Below are positions 7,614 to 16,224 of a stretch of DNA of 31,111 nucleotides, piece by piece. Positions within the stretch are counted from its first letter, which is position 1; every line of letters begins with the position of its first letter. This DNA comes from an uncultured Treponema sp. (GTDB lineage: Bacteria; Spirochaetota; Spirochaetia; Treponematales; Treponemataceae). Where the stretch lies: contig CAJOQA010000212.1 in the NCBI GenBank assembly GCA_905236465.1, forward strand, positions 1-31,111, given 5' to 3'. Made by a program: the position numbers and the translations under genes. The notes beneath the pieces were generated by a model. It was not told the origin of the DNA, ran no database searches, and saw nothing but the letters and a program-made list of their open reading frames with translations.

Positions 7614-8729
7614 TTACTCCGCATCTGTATAACTGTTAAACGAAGCAAAGTCCTGAATCCGCCCTACAAGCTCTGAATCCGGTATAAAGCGACAAACAGA
7701 ATTTATCTTTGCCCTAACAAGCATTTTTCTTGCCGCATTCTCATCAAGACCACGACTTTGCATATAAAAAAGAATCTCCGGACTAAGCCTGCCTATTGAG
7801 CAACCATGCCGTCCTTCAACAGCCTCTTCGTCACATAAAATGACAGGCAAACTTTTATTTACAAGCTTACCCTCACCCTCTTCCGTGTCATCTCCCAAAA
7901 GAAGAACATTTTCCTGTTCATCTCCCTTAGAATCAACACAGCCCTTTTTAAAGTCTATTGTCCCTCTCCAAACTTTTTGGCCACCTTCATCAACAATACC
8001 ATCGCTGGTGATTGAACTTTCAGTTTGCCTACCAAGCTGATTAGAAATGTAATTTATGTCAAGGCTTTGATTTTTACAAGCCATATAAACCTGATGGCCC
8101 AATGACTTAGAAGCATAGCCTGACAGGTTCTGCCTAAAACCTGAAAACACAGAAGAACCGCCGAGTTCAACTTGAGTAACTTCAACAAGGGCATTGTCTA
8201 AAACTTCACTTCCAATTCCGTTGAAGCACTTAACGCTTTTGTCTAAAAGATTTACAGTTACAAGGGAAAGCCTTGCCCCCTCTTTTGCAAGCACACGGAT
8301 CCTTGAACCAAAGTCGGCTTTTCCCCTATATTCAAAAATAAAAGTTGCGCTAGAGTTTTCTTCTAGGTTGATTACGAAGTCGCAAATAGAACTTTTTCCA
8401 TCTTTTGAACTGCAAGTAACTTTTACGGGGCTTTCAAGCTGACTTTCCGCGGCAACAGAAAAAGCATGAATCTTTCCATCTAAAGTTTGTATGGCATTAG
8501 AAATAAAGGAATCAAATTCCCTACCAAGCTGACTTTCGATATTTTCAAAAAGTGTATCCAATTCTTTTACACTGATTTCTTTCGCCTCAACAGCTTTAGG
8601 CAGCGAAGGATACTCTACTAAAGCAAGGTTTTCTATAGTGCCAGCAAGTTGCCCCCCGTTTATCCCAAGCCTATGCCAAGTCAAAGAAGGAAATGCGTTT
8701 GCATTCAAATTAAATGTTACGTCTGCCAT
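7614..8729 (-). CDS. sufD: Fe-S assembly scaffold subunit SufD
   Basis: This 371-aa protein is the SufD partner of the SufBC2D scaffold, in which Fe-S clusters form in the cytoplasm. The N-terminal half is divergent, as usual. The C-terminal half has the parallel beta-helix family pattern: acidic and Ser/Thr-rich repeats, then VILCDEEAVEGRHGCSIGRL and the helical closing segment around ILFYMQSRGL. That closing segment is also present in the neighbouring SufB and marks them as paralogues. Its ATG overlaps the sufB stop by one base (TAATG), so the two are translationally coupled, and sufS follows after 3 bp. Confidence is high from both sequence and context. Confidence 0.93.
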   Translation of the reverse strand: MADVTFNLNANAFPSLTWHRLGINGGQLAGTIENLALVEYPSLPKAVEAKEISVKELDTLFENIESQLGREFDSFISNAIQTLDGKIHAFSVAAESQLESPVKVTCSSKDGKSSICDFVINLEENSSATFIFEYRGKADFGSRIRVLAKEGARLSLVTVNLLDKSVKCFNGIGSEVLDNALVEVTQVELGGSSVFSGFRQNLSGYASKSLGHQVYMACKNQSLDINYISNQLGRQTESSITSDGIVDEGGQKVWRGTIDFKKGCVDSKGDEQENVLLLGDDTEEGEGKLVNKSLPVILCDEEAVEGRHGCSIGRLSPEILFYMQSRGLDENAARKMLVRAKINSVCRFIPDSELVGRIQDFASFNSYTDAE

Positions 8730-10147
8730 TACATTGTCCCCTTCATTTCCAAATTGATAAGATTGTTCATCTCAACGGCATACTCAAGGGGCAATTCCTT
8801 GCTTACAGGATTTGCAAAGCCAGAAACTATCATTGCCCTTGCATCCTCCTCGCTCATTCCCCTGCTCATCAGATAAAAAATAGCCTTGTTTGAAATGCGA
8901 CCAATTTTTGCCTCGTGACCAACATCGCAATCCTTAGTCATTATGTTCATAGCAGGAATCGTATCTGACCGGCTTTCCCTGTCCAGCATAAGGCTTTCGC
9001 AATTTACAGAAGCCTTAGCATGAAGAGCTGTCTTAGTTATTTCTATAGAGGATCTATATGTGTTTTGTCCACCACTTTTGCTTATTGACTTTGTATTTAT
9101 CACACTAGAAGTATTTTTTCCCAGGTGTACCATCCTGGCCCCTGTGTCTAAGTCCTGCCCCTTTCCTGCAAAAGTTATCCCCGTAAACTCACACAAGGAT
9201 CTTTCACCTTTTAGGATTGTAGTTGGGTAAAGGTAAGAAACATGGCTTCCAAAGGAACCGGAAACCCATTCCATCTTTCCACCTTCTTCAACAATAGCCC
9301 GTTTTGTGTTCAGGTGATACATATTTTTTGACCAGTTCTCTATTGTAGAATAGCGAAGGTGGGCATTTTTTCTTACGTAGAGTTCAACACAGCCTGCATG
9401 AAGGTTAGCAACATTATACTTTGGAGCCGAACACCCTTCAATAAAGTGCAGGTCAGCCCCCTCATCAACTATAATAAGGGTATGCTCAAACTGCCCTGCC
9501 CCTGCAGCATTTAAACGGAAATAGGACTGAAGGGGAATCTTTACATGAACTCCTTTTGGAACATACACAAAGGACCCCCCTGACCATACGGCCCCATGTA
9601 AGGCGGCAAATTTGTGGTCTGTTGGAGGAACTAAGTGCATAAAAGTCTCTTTTACAAGGTCTGCAAATTCCCCTGTAAGGGCGCTTTCCATATCTGTATA
9701 AACGACCCCCTGCTCCGCAACCTCATCTTTCACATTGTGGTAGACAAGCTCGCTGTCATACTGGGCACCAACCCCCGCAAGGCTTTCCCGTTCAGCCTCT
9801 GGGATGCCAAGTTTTTCAAAAGTTTCCTTTATGTCTTTGGGAACATCCGCCCACTTTGCGGCCATCTGAGTCTTTGGCTTAACATAGGTAACAATCTTTT
9901 GAATATCAAGATCGCGAATATCCGGCCCCCAATCTGGCTCAAGAGTCTTATTGTAAATATCCAAACACTTTAGTCGCCATTCTTTCATCCACAAGGGATC
10001 TTTTTTTTCTTCACTTATGCGTTCTACTATAGAAGAATCAAGACCTTTGCGGACCTTATAAAAGTCCTCGTCGCTTTCTTCATAGCGAAAGTCATAAATG
10101 GATCTGTCTATATCTGCAACCTGAGTCTTGCTTTCATCTTCAGCCAT
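8729..10147 (-). CDS. sufB: Fe-S assembly scaffold subunit SufB
   Basis: This 472-aa protein is the main scaffold subunit of the SufBC2D complex and has the usual SufB length. Typical segments are YDSELVYHNVKDE, the LHGAVWSGGSFVYVPKGV region, and the FEHTLIIVDEGADLHFIEGC stretch in the middle. Near the C-terminus a conserved cysteine (NCESLMLD) and the GHEAKIGRIS glutamate segment match where cluster or sulfur ligands lie in characterised SufB proteins. The gene overlaps sufC and sufD by one base on each side (TGATG and TAATG). Nothing is unusual in the reading frame, and the assignment is very secure. Confidence 0.96.
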   Translation of the reverse strand: MAEDESKTQVADIDRSIYDFRYEESDEDFYKVRKGLDSSIVERISEEKKDPLWMKEWRLKCLDIYNKTLEPDWGPDIRDLDIQKIVTYVKPKTQMAAKWADVPKDIKETFEKLGIPEAERESLAGVGAQYDSELVYHNVKDEVAEQGVVYTDMESALTGEFADLVKETFMHLVPPTDHKFAALHGAVWSGGSFVYVPKGVHVKIPLQSYFRLNAAGAGQFEHTLIIVDEGADLHFIEGCSAPKYNVANLHAGCVELYVRKNAHLRYSTIENWSKNMYHLNTKRAIVEEGGKMEWVSGSFGSHVSYLYPTTILKGERSLCEFTGITFAGKGQDLDTGARMVHLGKNTSSVINTKSISKSGGQNTYRSSIEITKTALHAKASVNCESLMLDRESRSDTIPAMNIMTKDCDVGHEAKIGRISNKAIFYLMSRGMSEEDARAMIVSGFANPVSKELPLEYAVEMNNLINLEMKGTM

Positions 10148-10989
10148 CAGTTCAAGCCTCCGTTTGCGGCATTCATCTTTACAGCGTCCATAGCAGCTTT
10201 TGCAGCCGCAGCAAGTTTTTCCCTACGCTCTGCATCTTTTACGCTTTGGGGAATAAACTTTTCAAAACCTTCCCTGTTGATTTCTTCTATAAGGGAACTG
10301 TCCCCTGTATGAACCAAACTGCCCTTTACCAAAATATGGGCATAATCAACCTTAAGGCTTTCAAGTATTTTAGTTGAATGGGTTATAATCAGCAAAGAAC
10401 CGCCGACAGACTTTTGGTATTCCTCAATGCCTTTGCTGACTGTGCGGACAGCATCTACATCAAGCCCTGAATCAGTTTCATCAAGGATCGCAAACTTTGG
10501 CTTAAGCATCAAAAGCTGAAGTATTTCAGACTTTTTCTTTTCTCCACCAGAAAAACCGACATTCAGGTCTCTTTCAGCATAAGACTTGTTCATATTCAAA
10601 AGTTCCATACAAGACTGTAATTCTTTTTGAAAAGAAAGAAGTTTTATCTTTTGTCCTCTAGTTTGCTGCATAGAAGTCCTGATAAAAGATTCTAGACTTA
10701 CACCTGGAACTTCAAGCGGGTCCTGAAAACTAAGGAACATACCGGCTTTTGCCCTTTCATCAGCAGAAGAAGCAGTTATATCCTTACCATCAAAGAGAAT
10801 CTTTCCTGCTTTTACAGAGTATTCGGGGCTTCCCATAAGGGTATAGCCTAAAGTGGATTTTCCAGCACCGTTTGGTCCCATAAGGACATGAATCTCGCCC
10901 TTTTTTATGTTAAGGGAAAGGTCTTTTAAAATATCCTTTCCTTCTATTCCTGATGTAAGATGTTGAATCTCAAGCAAATTTCCTTCCAT
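10147..10989 (-). CDS. sufC: Fe-S assembly ATPase SufC
   Basis: This 280-aa ABC-type ATPase drives the SufBC2D scaffold. Walker A is GPNGAGKST, the signature is GFSGGEKKK (the SufC form of LSGGQ), Walker B ends in FAILDETDSGLD, and the switch histidine is in LLIITHSTK. I chose ATG 10989 because AAGGA lies 10 nt upstream; an in-frame TTG at 10998 is possible. SufC is usually about 250 aa; here a basic, alanine-rich tail of roughly 25-30 residues follows the normal end (after FIPQSVKDAE), perhaps a short helix. It is the first gene of sufCBDS, and its stop overlaps the sufB start as TGATG. Confidence 0.96.
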   Translation of the reverse strand: MEGNLLEIQHLTSGIEGKDILKDLSLNIKKGEIHVLMGPNGAGKSTLGYTLMGSPEYSVKAGKILFDGKDITASSADERAKAGMFLSFQDPLEVPGVSLESFIRTSMQQTRGQKIKLLSFQKELQSCMELLNMNKSYAERDLNVGFSGGEKKKSEILQLLMLKPKFAILDETDSGLDVDAVRTVSKGIEEYQKSVGGSLLIITHSTKILESLKVDYAHILVKGSLVHTGDSSLIEEINREGFEKFIPQSVKDAERREKLAAAAKAAMDAVKMNAANGGLN

Positions 10990-11034
10990 AAGCAACAAAT
11001 CCTTAAAAATCTACCAATTTACTAGACAATTACA

Positions 11035-11064
11035 ATTATAATAAAAAAACTGTATTTCCGACAA
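11035..11064 (-). promoter_or_regulatory. Candidate promoter of the sufCBDS operon
   Basis: Minus-strand TTGTCG (11064-11059) and TATAAT (11040-11035) are separated by 18 nt. Transcription would start near 11028, giving a leader of about 40 nt with AAGGA in front of sufC. A 9-bp inverted repeat flanks the -35 box. The boxes are read by eye. Confidence 0.5.
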
Positions 11065-11096
11065 GAGTTTAGCAAATATTTACAATAAAATACAGT
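11049..11096. repeat. 9-bp perfect inverted repeat in the suf/rfb divergent region
   Basis: ACTGTATTT at 11049-11057 is matched by its exact reverse complement AAATACAGT at 11088-11096, with 30 nt between. One arm lies inside the spacer of the suf promoter and the other upstream of its -35, between the divergent suf and rfb transcripts. It could be a paired operator, for example for an Fe-S or redox regulator. The surrounding DNA is AT-rich, so chance cannot be excluded. No other gene lies in 10990-11176. Confidence 0.4.
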
Positions 11097-11140
11097 GGTT
11101 TACAAAAAATTGTCTAATGCTAACTAAAAAAACTAGTCCC

Positions 11141-11169
11141 TTGTAAAAAAAGGCTGAATCTTATATAAT
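11141..11169 (+). promoter_or_regulatory. Promoter of the rfb operon
   Basis: TTGTAA (11141-11146) and a perfect TATAAT (11164-11169) are separated by 17 nt. The rfbA ATG at 11177 is only 7 nt after the -10 box, so the RNA should start at or within a base or two of the start codon. No Shine-Dalgarno sequence is present. Confidence 0.65.
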
Positions 11170-11176
11170 AGTAAGT

Positions 11177-12049
11177 ATGAAAGGTATAATACTTGCTGGC
11201 GGGTCAGGGACTAGGCTCTACCCCATAACAAAAGCTGTTTCAAAACAGATTCTTCCACTTTATGACAAACCCATGATTTATTATCCCTTAAGCGTACTAA
11301 TGCTTGCAGGCATAAGGGAAGTACTGATTATCTCAACTCCACGCGATATAAGTTTATTTAAAGAACTTTTTAAAGATGGCTCCTTTTTAGGCATGAAATT
11401 TGACTATGCAGTTCAGGAAAAGCCAAGGGGGCTAGCAGATGCCTTTATAGTTGGTGAAAAATTTATAGGAAATGATTCTGTAGCCCTTGTTTTAGGAGAT
11501 AATATTTTTTATGGCCAGTCCTTTACAGCAACATTAAAATCAGCTTATAGAAAAGTAAACACAGAAGGCGGGGCCATAATATTCGGTTATATGGTAAAAG
11601 ACCCCACAGCCTATGGTGTCGTTGAATTTGACAAGGAAGGAAATGTTCTAGGTATAGAAGAAAAACCGCAAAAACCCAAAAGCAACTACGCAGTTCCAGG
11701 GCTTTACTTTTACGACAATTCTGTAATTTCCATAGCAAAGGAAACAAGGCCATCTGAGCGTGGTGAAATTGAGATAACCTCTGTCAATAATGAATACCTA
11801 GCCCAAAAAAAGCTAAAAGTAGAGCTTTTAGGTCGCGGAATGGCTTGGCTAGACACAGGAACGTACGATGGTCTTTTGGAAGCCTCAAACTTTATCGCAA
11901 CAATACAAAAAAGACAGGGGATGTACGTCAGCTGCATAGAAGAAATAGCTTACCGTAATGGCTGGATAAGCCGTGAAAACTTAATTGAACAAGCCTTACT
12001 TTACAAGACTGAATATGGAAGCTATCTTAAATATATAGCAGAAAATTAA
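11177..12049 (+). CDS. rfbA: Glucose-1-phosphate thymidylyltransferase RfbA/RmlA
   Basis: This 290-aa enzyme joins dTTP and glucose 1-phosphate into dTDP-glucose, the first step to dTDP-L-rhamnose, in the cytoplasm. The N-terminus MKGIILAGGSGTRLYP is the signature nucleotide-binding loop and fixes the start codon. Other family motifs are KQILPLYDKPMIYYPL, LVLGDNIFYG with the metal-binding aspartate, AYGVVEFD, EEKPQKPKSN and LGRGMAWLDTGT. The length is exactly that of RmlA. It is the first gene of a plus-strand operon, with rfbC 15 bp downstream. The start codon lies just after the -10 box, so the mRNA is probably leaderless or nearly so. Confidence is very high. Confidence 0.97.
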   Translation: MKGIILAGGSGTRLYPITKAVSKQILPLYDKPMIYYPLSVLMLAGIREVLIISTPRDISLFKELFKDGSFLGMKFDYAVQEKPRGLADAFIVGEKFIGNDSVALVLGDNIFYGQSFTATLKSAYRKVNTEGGAIIFGYMVKDPTAYGVVEFDKEGNVLGIEEKPQKPKSNYAVPGLYFYDNSVISIAKETRPSERGEIEITSVNNEYLAQKKLKVELLGRGMAWLDTGTYDGLLEASNFIATIQKRQGMYVSCIEEIAYRNGWISRENLIEQALLYKTEYGSYLKYIAEN

Positions 12050-12064
12050 TAGCAGGAATTTGTT

Positions 12065-12652
12065 ATGGCATTTGAAATAAAAGAATGTTTTATAAAAGGG
12101 CTTTATGAAATTCAACCCAAAGTTTTTGGAGATAGCAGGGGATATTTTTTTGAAGTTTACAGCGAAAAGGACTTTAAAGAAGCAGGACTCTGCATGAATT
12201 TTGTACAGGACAATCAGTCATGCTCAAGCCAGGGGGTGCTTAGGGGCTTGCACTTTCAAAAACAACACCCCCAAGGCAAGCTTGTCCGTGCTGTTTTTGG
12301 AAAAGTTTACGATGTGGCCGTAGACTTACGCAAGGGATCTGAAACTTTTGGCAAGTTCCATGGCGTTCTGCTCGATGGTGAGAAACAAAATCAGTTTTAT
12401 ATTCCCCAGGGCTTTGCGCATGGTTTTTATGTTCTTAGCGAAAAAGCAGTTTTTGCTTACAAGTGCACGGACTTTTACCATCCAGAAGATGAAGGTGGCA
12501 TTTTGTGGAACGACCCCACAATCGGCATAGACTGGGCAAAATACGCAGGAAATAGTGAGCCCCTGCTTTCGGAAAAAGATAAAAAACATCCGGCTTTTGA
12601 CAAGGATGAAAAGTATTTTGATATGAATTCCAAATGGATTGGGAGAATATAG
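12065..12652 (+). CDS. rfbC: dTDP-4-dehydrorhamnose 3,5-epimerase RfbC/RmlC
   Basis: This 195-aa cupin enzyme epimerises C3 and C5 of dTDP-4-keto-6-deoxyglucose. The catalytic histidine is H63 in LRGLHFQ. The tyrosine acting on the other face is Y132 in AYKCTDFYHPEDEGG, and FYIPQGFAHGF (111-121) is a family hallmark. The length is slightly above the usual 180-185. A ribosome site AGGA lies 7 nt before the ATG. The stop codon is separated from the rfbD ATG by a single base, so the two are probably coupled. The order rfbA-C-D-B differs from the enterobacterial B-D-A-C order but is common elsewhere. Confidence is very high. Confidence 0.97.
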   Translation: MAFEIKECFIKGLYEIQPKVFGDSRGYFFEVYSEKDFKEAGLCMNFVQDNQSCSSQGVLRGLHFQKQHPQGKLVRAVFGKVYDVAVDLRKGSETFGKFHGVLLDGEKQNQFYIPQGFAHGFYVLSEKAVFAYKCTDFYHPEDEGGILWNDPTIGIDWAKYAGNSEPLLSEKDKKHPAFDKDEKYFDMNSKWIGRI

Positions 12653-12653
12653 T

Positions 12654-13613
12654 ATGGTTTGGCTTATAGGCTGCAAGGGAATGTTAGGAAGGGAAGTTGC
12701 AAAACAGCTTAGCGAAAACAAAATACAGTGGGTAGGTTCAGATAAAGAAGTTGATATTACAAATCTTGAGGCCTTAGACGAATTTACAGAATCACACGAT
12801 GCCTCAGCTACCCTTACAGGAAATTCTGCAAGCAGGGGAAATGCTTCAGGAAAAATAACTTGGGTCATAAACTGCGCAGGTTATACAGCTGTGGATAATG
12901 CAGAAAGCAATCAAGAACTTGCTAAAAAACTTAACGAAGATGGGGCTAGAAACATAGCAAGGGCTGCTAGAAGAGTCGGCGCAAAAATGATTCACATTTC
13001 AACCGACTACGTTTTTGACGGTACTTCCAGCATTCCTTACACAGAAGAAGATGTAAAGAATCCCCAAAGTGTCTATGGCCTTACAAAGGCTGCCGGTGAG
13101 GATGCAGTTCAAAAGGAAATGACACAATACTATATCTTACGCACATCTTGGCTATACGGCTTTGAAGGGAAAAATTTTGTATACACAATGACAAAACTTA
13201 TGAATTCTAAAGACACCATAAGTGTTGTGAACGACCAAAAGGGCTCACCCACTTGTGCAGTAGATCTTGCAACAGTTATAATTAAAATAATAGTAACTTC
13301 TCAAAATGCCCATAGCCTTTTCGGTAAAAATTCAGCTATCCCCTATGGTCTGTATCAATTTACAAATGAAGGAGAGACAAGCTGGTATAATTTTGCGCAA
13401 AAGATAAAAGAAGTCGGAAAAAAGTTCAAAAGAATAAATCAAAATTGCACGGTAAATCCTTGTTCAACAGAAGAATACCCAACTCCGGCAAAGAGGCCAG
13501 CCTATTCTACTATGAGCAAAGAAAAGATTAAAAAGGCCTTAAAAATTAAAATTCCTTCATGGGAATCTAGCCTTGAAAATTTTATGAAATCTGAGCGTTT
13601 TAATGCTATCTAA
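12654..13613 (+). CDS. rfbD: dTDP-4-dehydrorhamnose reductase RfbD/RmlD
   Basis: This 319-aa reductase performs the last step to dTDP-L-rhamnose with NAD(P)H. The cofactor loop is GCKGMLG (6-12), the active-site serine/threonine region is ISTDYVFDG, and the catalytic pair is Y141-x3-K145 in YGLTKAAGE. I chose ATG 12654, one base after the rfbC stop, because GGGAGA sits 7 nt upstream and the protein then begins at the first beta strand; an in-frame TTG at 12639 would add five residues inside rfbC. Residues about 48-67 form a Ser/Ala/Gly-rich insert before WVINCAGYTAVD that looks longer than in typical RmlD. rfbB follows after 18 bp. Confidence 0.95.
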   Translation: MVWLIGCKGMLGREVAKQLSENKIQWVGSDKEVDITNLEALDEFTESHDASATLTGNSASRGNASGKITWVINCAGYTAVDNAESNQELAKKLNEDGARNIARAARRVGAKMIHISTDYVFDGTSSIPYTEEDVKNPQSVYGLTKAAGEDAVQKEMTQYYILRTSWLYGFEGKNFVYTMTKLMNSKDTISVVNDQKGSPTCAVDLATVIIKIIVTSQNAHSLFGKNSAIPYGLYQFTNEGETSWYNFAQKIKEVGKKFKRINQNCTVNPCSTEEYPTPAKRPAYSTMSKEKIKKALKIKIPSWESSLENFMKSERFNAI

Positions 13614-13631
13614 ATTCTTTAGGGGAAATAC

Positions 13632-14753
13632 ATGTCTGAAAGAAAACTTAAGAATATACTTATAACTGGCGGTTGCGGTTTTATTGGCAGCAACTTTATA
13701 AATTACCTCTTGGGAAAAAGCGCGACAGGTCAAAAAGAATTTATGGATTCAGCTTTTACCGGTCGCATAATAAATGTTGACAGCCTTACTTACGCTGGCA
13801 ATCCGGAAAACCTTGAGGAAGTGCAAAAAGAATTTGCCGGTAGCCGGTACTTTTTTGAAAAAGCTGATATAACTGACAGGGCAAAAATGGAGGAAATTTT
13901 TTGCAAGTACGACATAGACACCGTTATCCATTTTGCAGCAGAATCCCATGTTGATAGGTCCATTTTGGGGCCAGAGGCATTTATAAAAACAAATGTTATG
14001 GGGACTTATGTCCTTCTTGACGTCGCAAGAAAGTATTGGGGAATTTCTCTTGAAAATAGAAGAGAAGATGTACTTTTCCATCACATCTCAACTGATGAAG
14101 TATATGGTTCTTTAGGTCCCACCGGTTTCTTTAAAGAAGATACCCCCTACGACCCACGGTCCCCCTACTCTGCAAGCAAGGCAGCTAGCGACCATATTGC
14201 GTTTGCCTACTACCACACATACGGTATGCCACTGACTTTAAGTAACTGCACTAACAACTACGGCCCCTACCAGTTCCCCGAAAAGCTGATTCCCCTTATG
14301 GTTCTTAACATGACAGAGGGGAAAAAACTTCCCGTCTATGGCAAGGGTGAGAATATCAGGGACTGGATTTATGTGGAAGACCACAACAGGGCTGTTTGGC
14401 AGATAGTTAAAAATGGAAAAGCAGGTCAGAAGTATAATATTGGCGGCGAAAACGAATGGCAGAATATCCGCCTCTTGGAAAAACTTATTGAAATCACAAG
14501 CAGAGAAGCCAATCTTGACATCAGCAAAGTAAAGGCAACTGTTACTTACGTAAAGGACAGGCCAGGCCACGATGCCCGTTATGCAATCGACTGCTCAAAA
14601 ATTAAGAAAGATTTAAGCTGGGAAAGAAAGATGACCTTTGAGCAGGGGCTTGAGCTGACTGTTAAATGGTATTTAAATCACAAAGATTGGATTAACAATA
14701 TAAAAAATGGCAGTTACCTCACTTGGCTTGAAAAAAACTATAGGAGCAGGTAA
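13632..14753 (+). CDS. rfbB: dTDP-glucose 4,6-dehydratase RfbB/RmlB
   Basis: This 373-aa extended short-chain dehydrogenase converts dTDP-glucose to dTDP-4-keto-6-deoxyglucose, the second step of the pathway. The NAD loop is TGGCGFIGSNF (12-22). DSLTYAGNPENL (50-61), the catalytic T154-D155-E156 and Y179-x3-K183 (YSASKAASDH) are all in place, as is the substrate loop NCTNNYGPYQFPEKLIPL. It is a little longer than the usual 350-360 aa because of an insert at about 28-44. AGGGG ahead of the ATG supports the start. The next gene begins 5 bp after its stop. Confidence is very high. Confidence 0.97.
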   Translation: MSERKLKNILITGGCGFIGSNFINYLLGKSATGQKEFMDSAFTGRIINVDSLTYAGNPENLEEVQKEFAGSRYFFEKADITDRAKMEEIFCKYDIDTVIHFAAESHVDRSILGPEAFIKTNVMGTYVLLDVARKYWGISLENRREDVLFHHISTDEVYGSLGPTGFFKEDTPYDPRSPYSASKAASDHIAFAYYHTYGMPLTLSNCTNNYGPYQFPEKLIPLMVLNMTEGKKLPVYGKGENIRDWIYVEDHNRAVWQIVKNGKAGQKYNIGGENEWQNIRLLEKLIEITSREANLDISKVKATVTYVKDRPGHDARYAIDCSKIKKDLSWERKMTFEQGLELTVKWYLNHKDWINNIKNGSYLTWLEKNYRSR

Positions 14754-14758
14754 AAAAA

Positions 14759-16216
14759 ATGTCTACAAAGAAGGCTATAATTTTTTTAGCAGGAGTTTTT
14801 ACATTTTTTTCACTTTTCAGCCAAGAAATTGAGGAGCAAGTTGCTGAAAATCAAGAAATTGAAGAGTTTAAAACGGAAGAAGCTGAAGAAGAAGAAATTG
14901 TTTATAAAAGAAACTTTCCTGTTGCCCTAAGCGCAGTAGTACTGCCAAATCTTGTAATAGGGGGCTGGAACCGTTTTGTAATACGGTCTGGTTGGGCCCA
15001 AGTTTCTTGGGAAGATGAAATTTCCCATTTTTATGAACGGGAACAGGCCTGGGACAGGGACTGGTATTGGACAAACTTCGTCTTACACCCCTATCAGGGT
15101 AGCCTTACCTACATGGGGGCAAGGGCTGCAAATTTCAATCAACTTGAATCAACGGTTTTTGCAACGGCTTCATCCTTTTTATGGGAATACTTTTTTGAAA
15201 CCAATGCTCCTTCAAAAAATGATTTAATCTATACATCTATCGGTGCCCTGCCCGTAGGGGAAATGCTTTACAGACTTTCTTATAGCACCCAAAAGGTTTG
15301 GTCTCCCCTGCGTTTTGCCTGTACCCCAACAAGACTTTACACTGATCCGATAATGGGAAAAAAGTCCCGTCCCTATTCAGGCACAATAGAAGAGTTTTCT
15401 TTGGCAACAGGGATAGGAAGCGCAATAGGAAAGACATTCCCCAAAGAAAAATACGATCCGCTTAAGGAGTTTTACCCTGGTCACTTGGCTTTTGACATAA
15501 AAGTAATCTACAATGACCCCTACACTCACGATTCTAACGATCCATTTTCTCAGTTTGAACTATCTGCTGGCGGAAAAATTGGAACTGGTTGTGGAGAAGG
15601 TTACAAAGATGTAGAAGAAAAAGTTTTTCACGATATAAGCATCTTAAGCAATGGTATGCTCTTTGCAAGAAATCCTGATTGGGGTGAAAAATCAGATACA
15701 AGCATAGGTCTAGTCTTGGACTATGATTTTGTTTGGAATTCATTTTTTGAATTCACAAGCTTAGCACCCGGCTTTGCTATCAAGCAAAAAATAAACTTAA
15801 ATAATTCAAGCTTAGCCTGGCAGCTGCACTTAGACGTGCTGATACTGGGAACAACAGAGTTTTTCTATACTAGGCGCCACCAAGTTGCCCTTGAAGGAGC
15901 CACAAGAAGCTATAGCTATACAACCGGAGCAGAAATGGTCAACTCTCTAAGCTACAATCTGCATGACAAGCACTTTATAAACTTAACCCTGCATTCCTTT
16001 TTTATGTATGCTTTTACCAACCAGTTAGAGGAAGGGACCTCAACTGGCCCTGAATTTTTCTCTCTAGCACAAATAAGCTACGAGTATTCCGTTTCTACTA
16101 AAATTAATTTAGGCTTAAGAAGCGATTTTTACGGCAAAATATCTTTCTATGACGACTATCCAAGGACCAGTGCCTTTTACTGCTCGCCAGAAGTATATAC
16201 CAGAATAAAATTCTAA
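14759..16216 (+). CDS. DUF3943-like outer-membrane protein
   Basis: This 485-aa protein has an N-terminal signal sequence (a short basic stretch, then a hydrophobic core to about residue 21) without a lipobox cysteine. A Glu-rich linker (about 22-47) follows, then a core with WTNFVLHPYQGSLTYMGARA (a 20-residue hallmark) and SFLWEYFFE that I associate with DUF3943. The C-terminal half alternates aromatic and polar residues like membrane beta strands and ends in a terminal Phe, the usual outer-membrane barrel signal. GGAG ahead of the ATG supports the start. It sits between rfbB and the WbaP-type transferase, 5 and 8 bp from each, so it is probably part of surface glycan export or anchoring. 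The domain name is from memory; function is unknown. Confidence 0.7.
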   Translation: MSTKKAIIFLAGVFTFFSLFSQEIEEQVAENQEIEEFKTEEAEEEEIVYKRNFPVALSAVVLPNLVIGGWNRFVIRSGWAQVSWEDEISHFYEREQAWDRDWYWTNFVLHPYQGSLTYMGARAANFNQLESTVFATASSFLWEYFFETNAPSKNDLIYTSIGALPVGEMLYRLSYSTQKVWSPLRFACTPTRLYTDPIMGKKSRPYSGTIEEFSLATGIGSAIGKTFPKEKYDPLKEFYPGHLAFDIKVIYNDPYTHDSNDPFSQFELSAGGKIGTGCGEGYKDVEEKVFHDISILSNGMLFARNPDWGEKSDTSIGLVLDYDFVWNSFFEFTSLAPGFAIKQKINLNNSSLAWQLHLDVLILGTTEFFYTRRHQVALEGATRSYSYTTGAEMVNSLSYNLHDKHFINLTLHSFFMYAFTNQLEEGTSTGPEFFSLAQISYEYSVSTKINLGLRSDFYGKISFYDDYPRTSAFYCSPEVYTRIKF

Positions 16217-16224
16217 GGAACGAT

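Noticed and set aside
12326..12868. Minus-strand 180-codon frame across rfbC and rfbD
   Set aside because: It is antisense to two firmly identified genes and shows no domain; a chance open frame.
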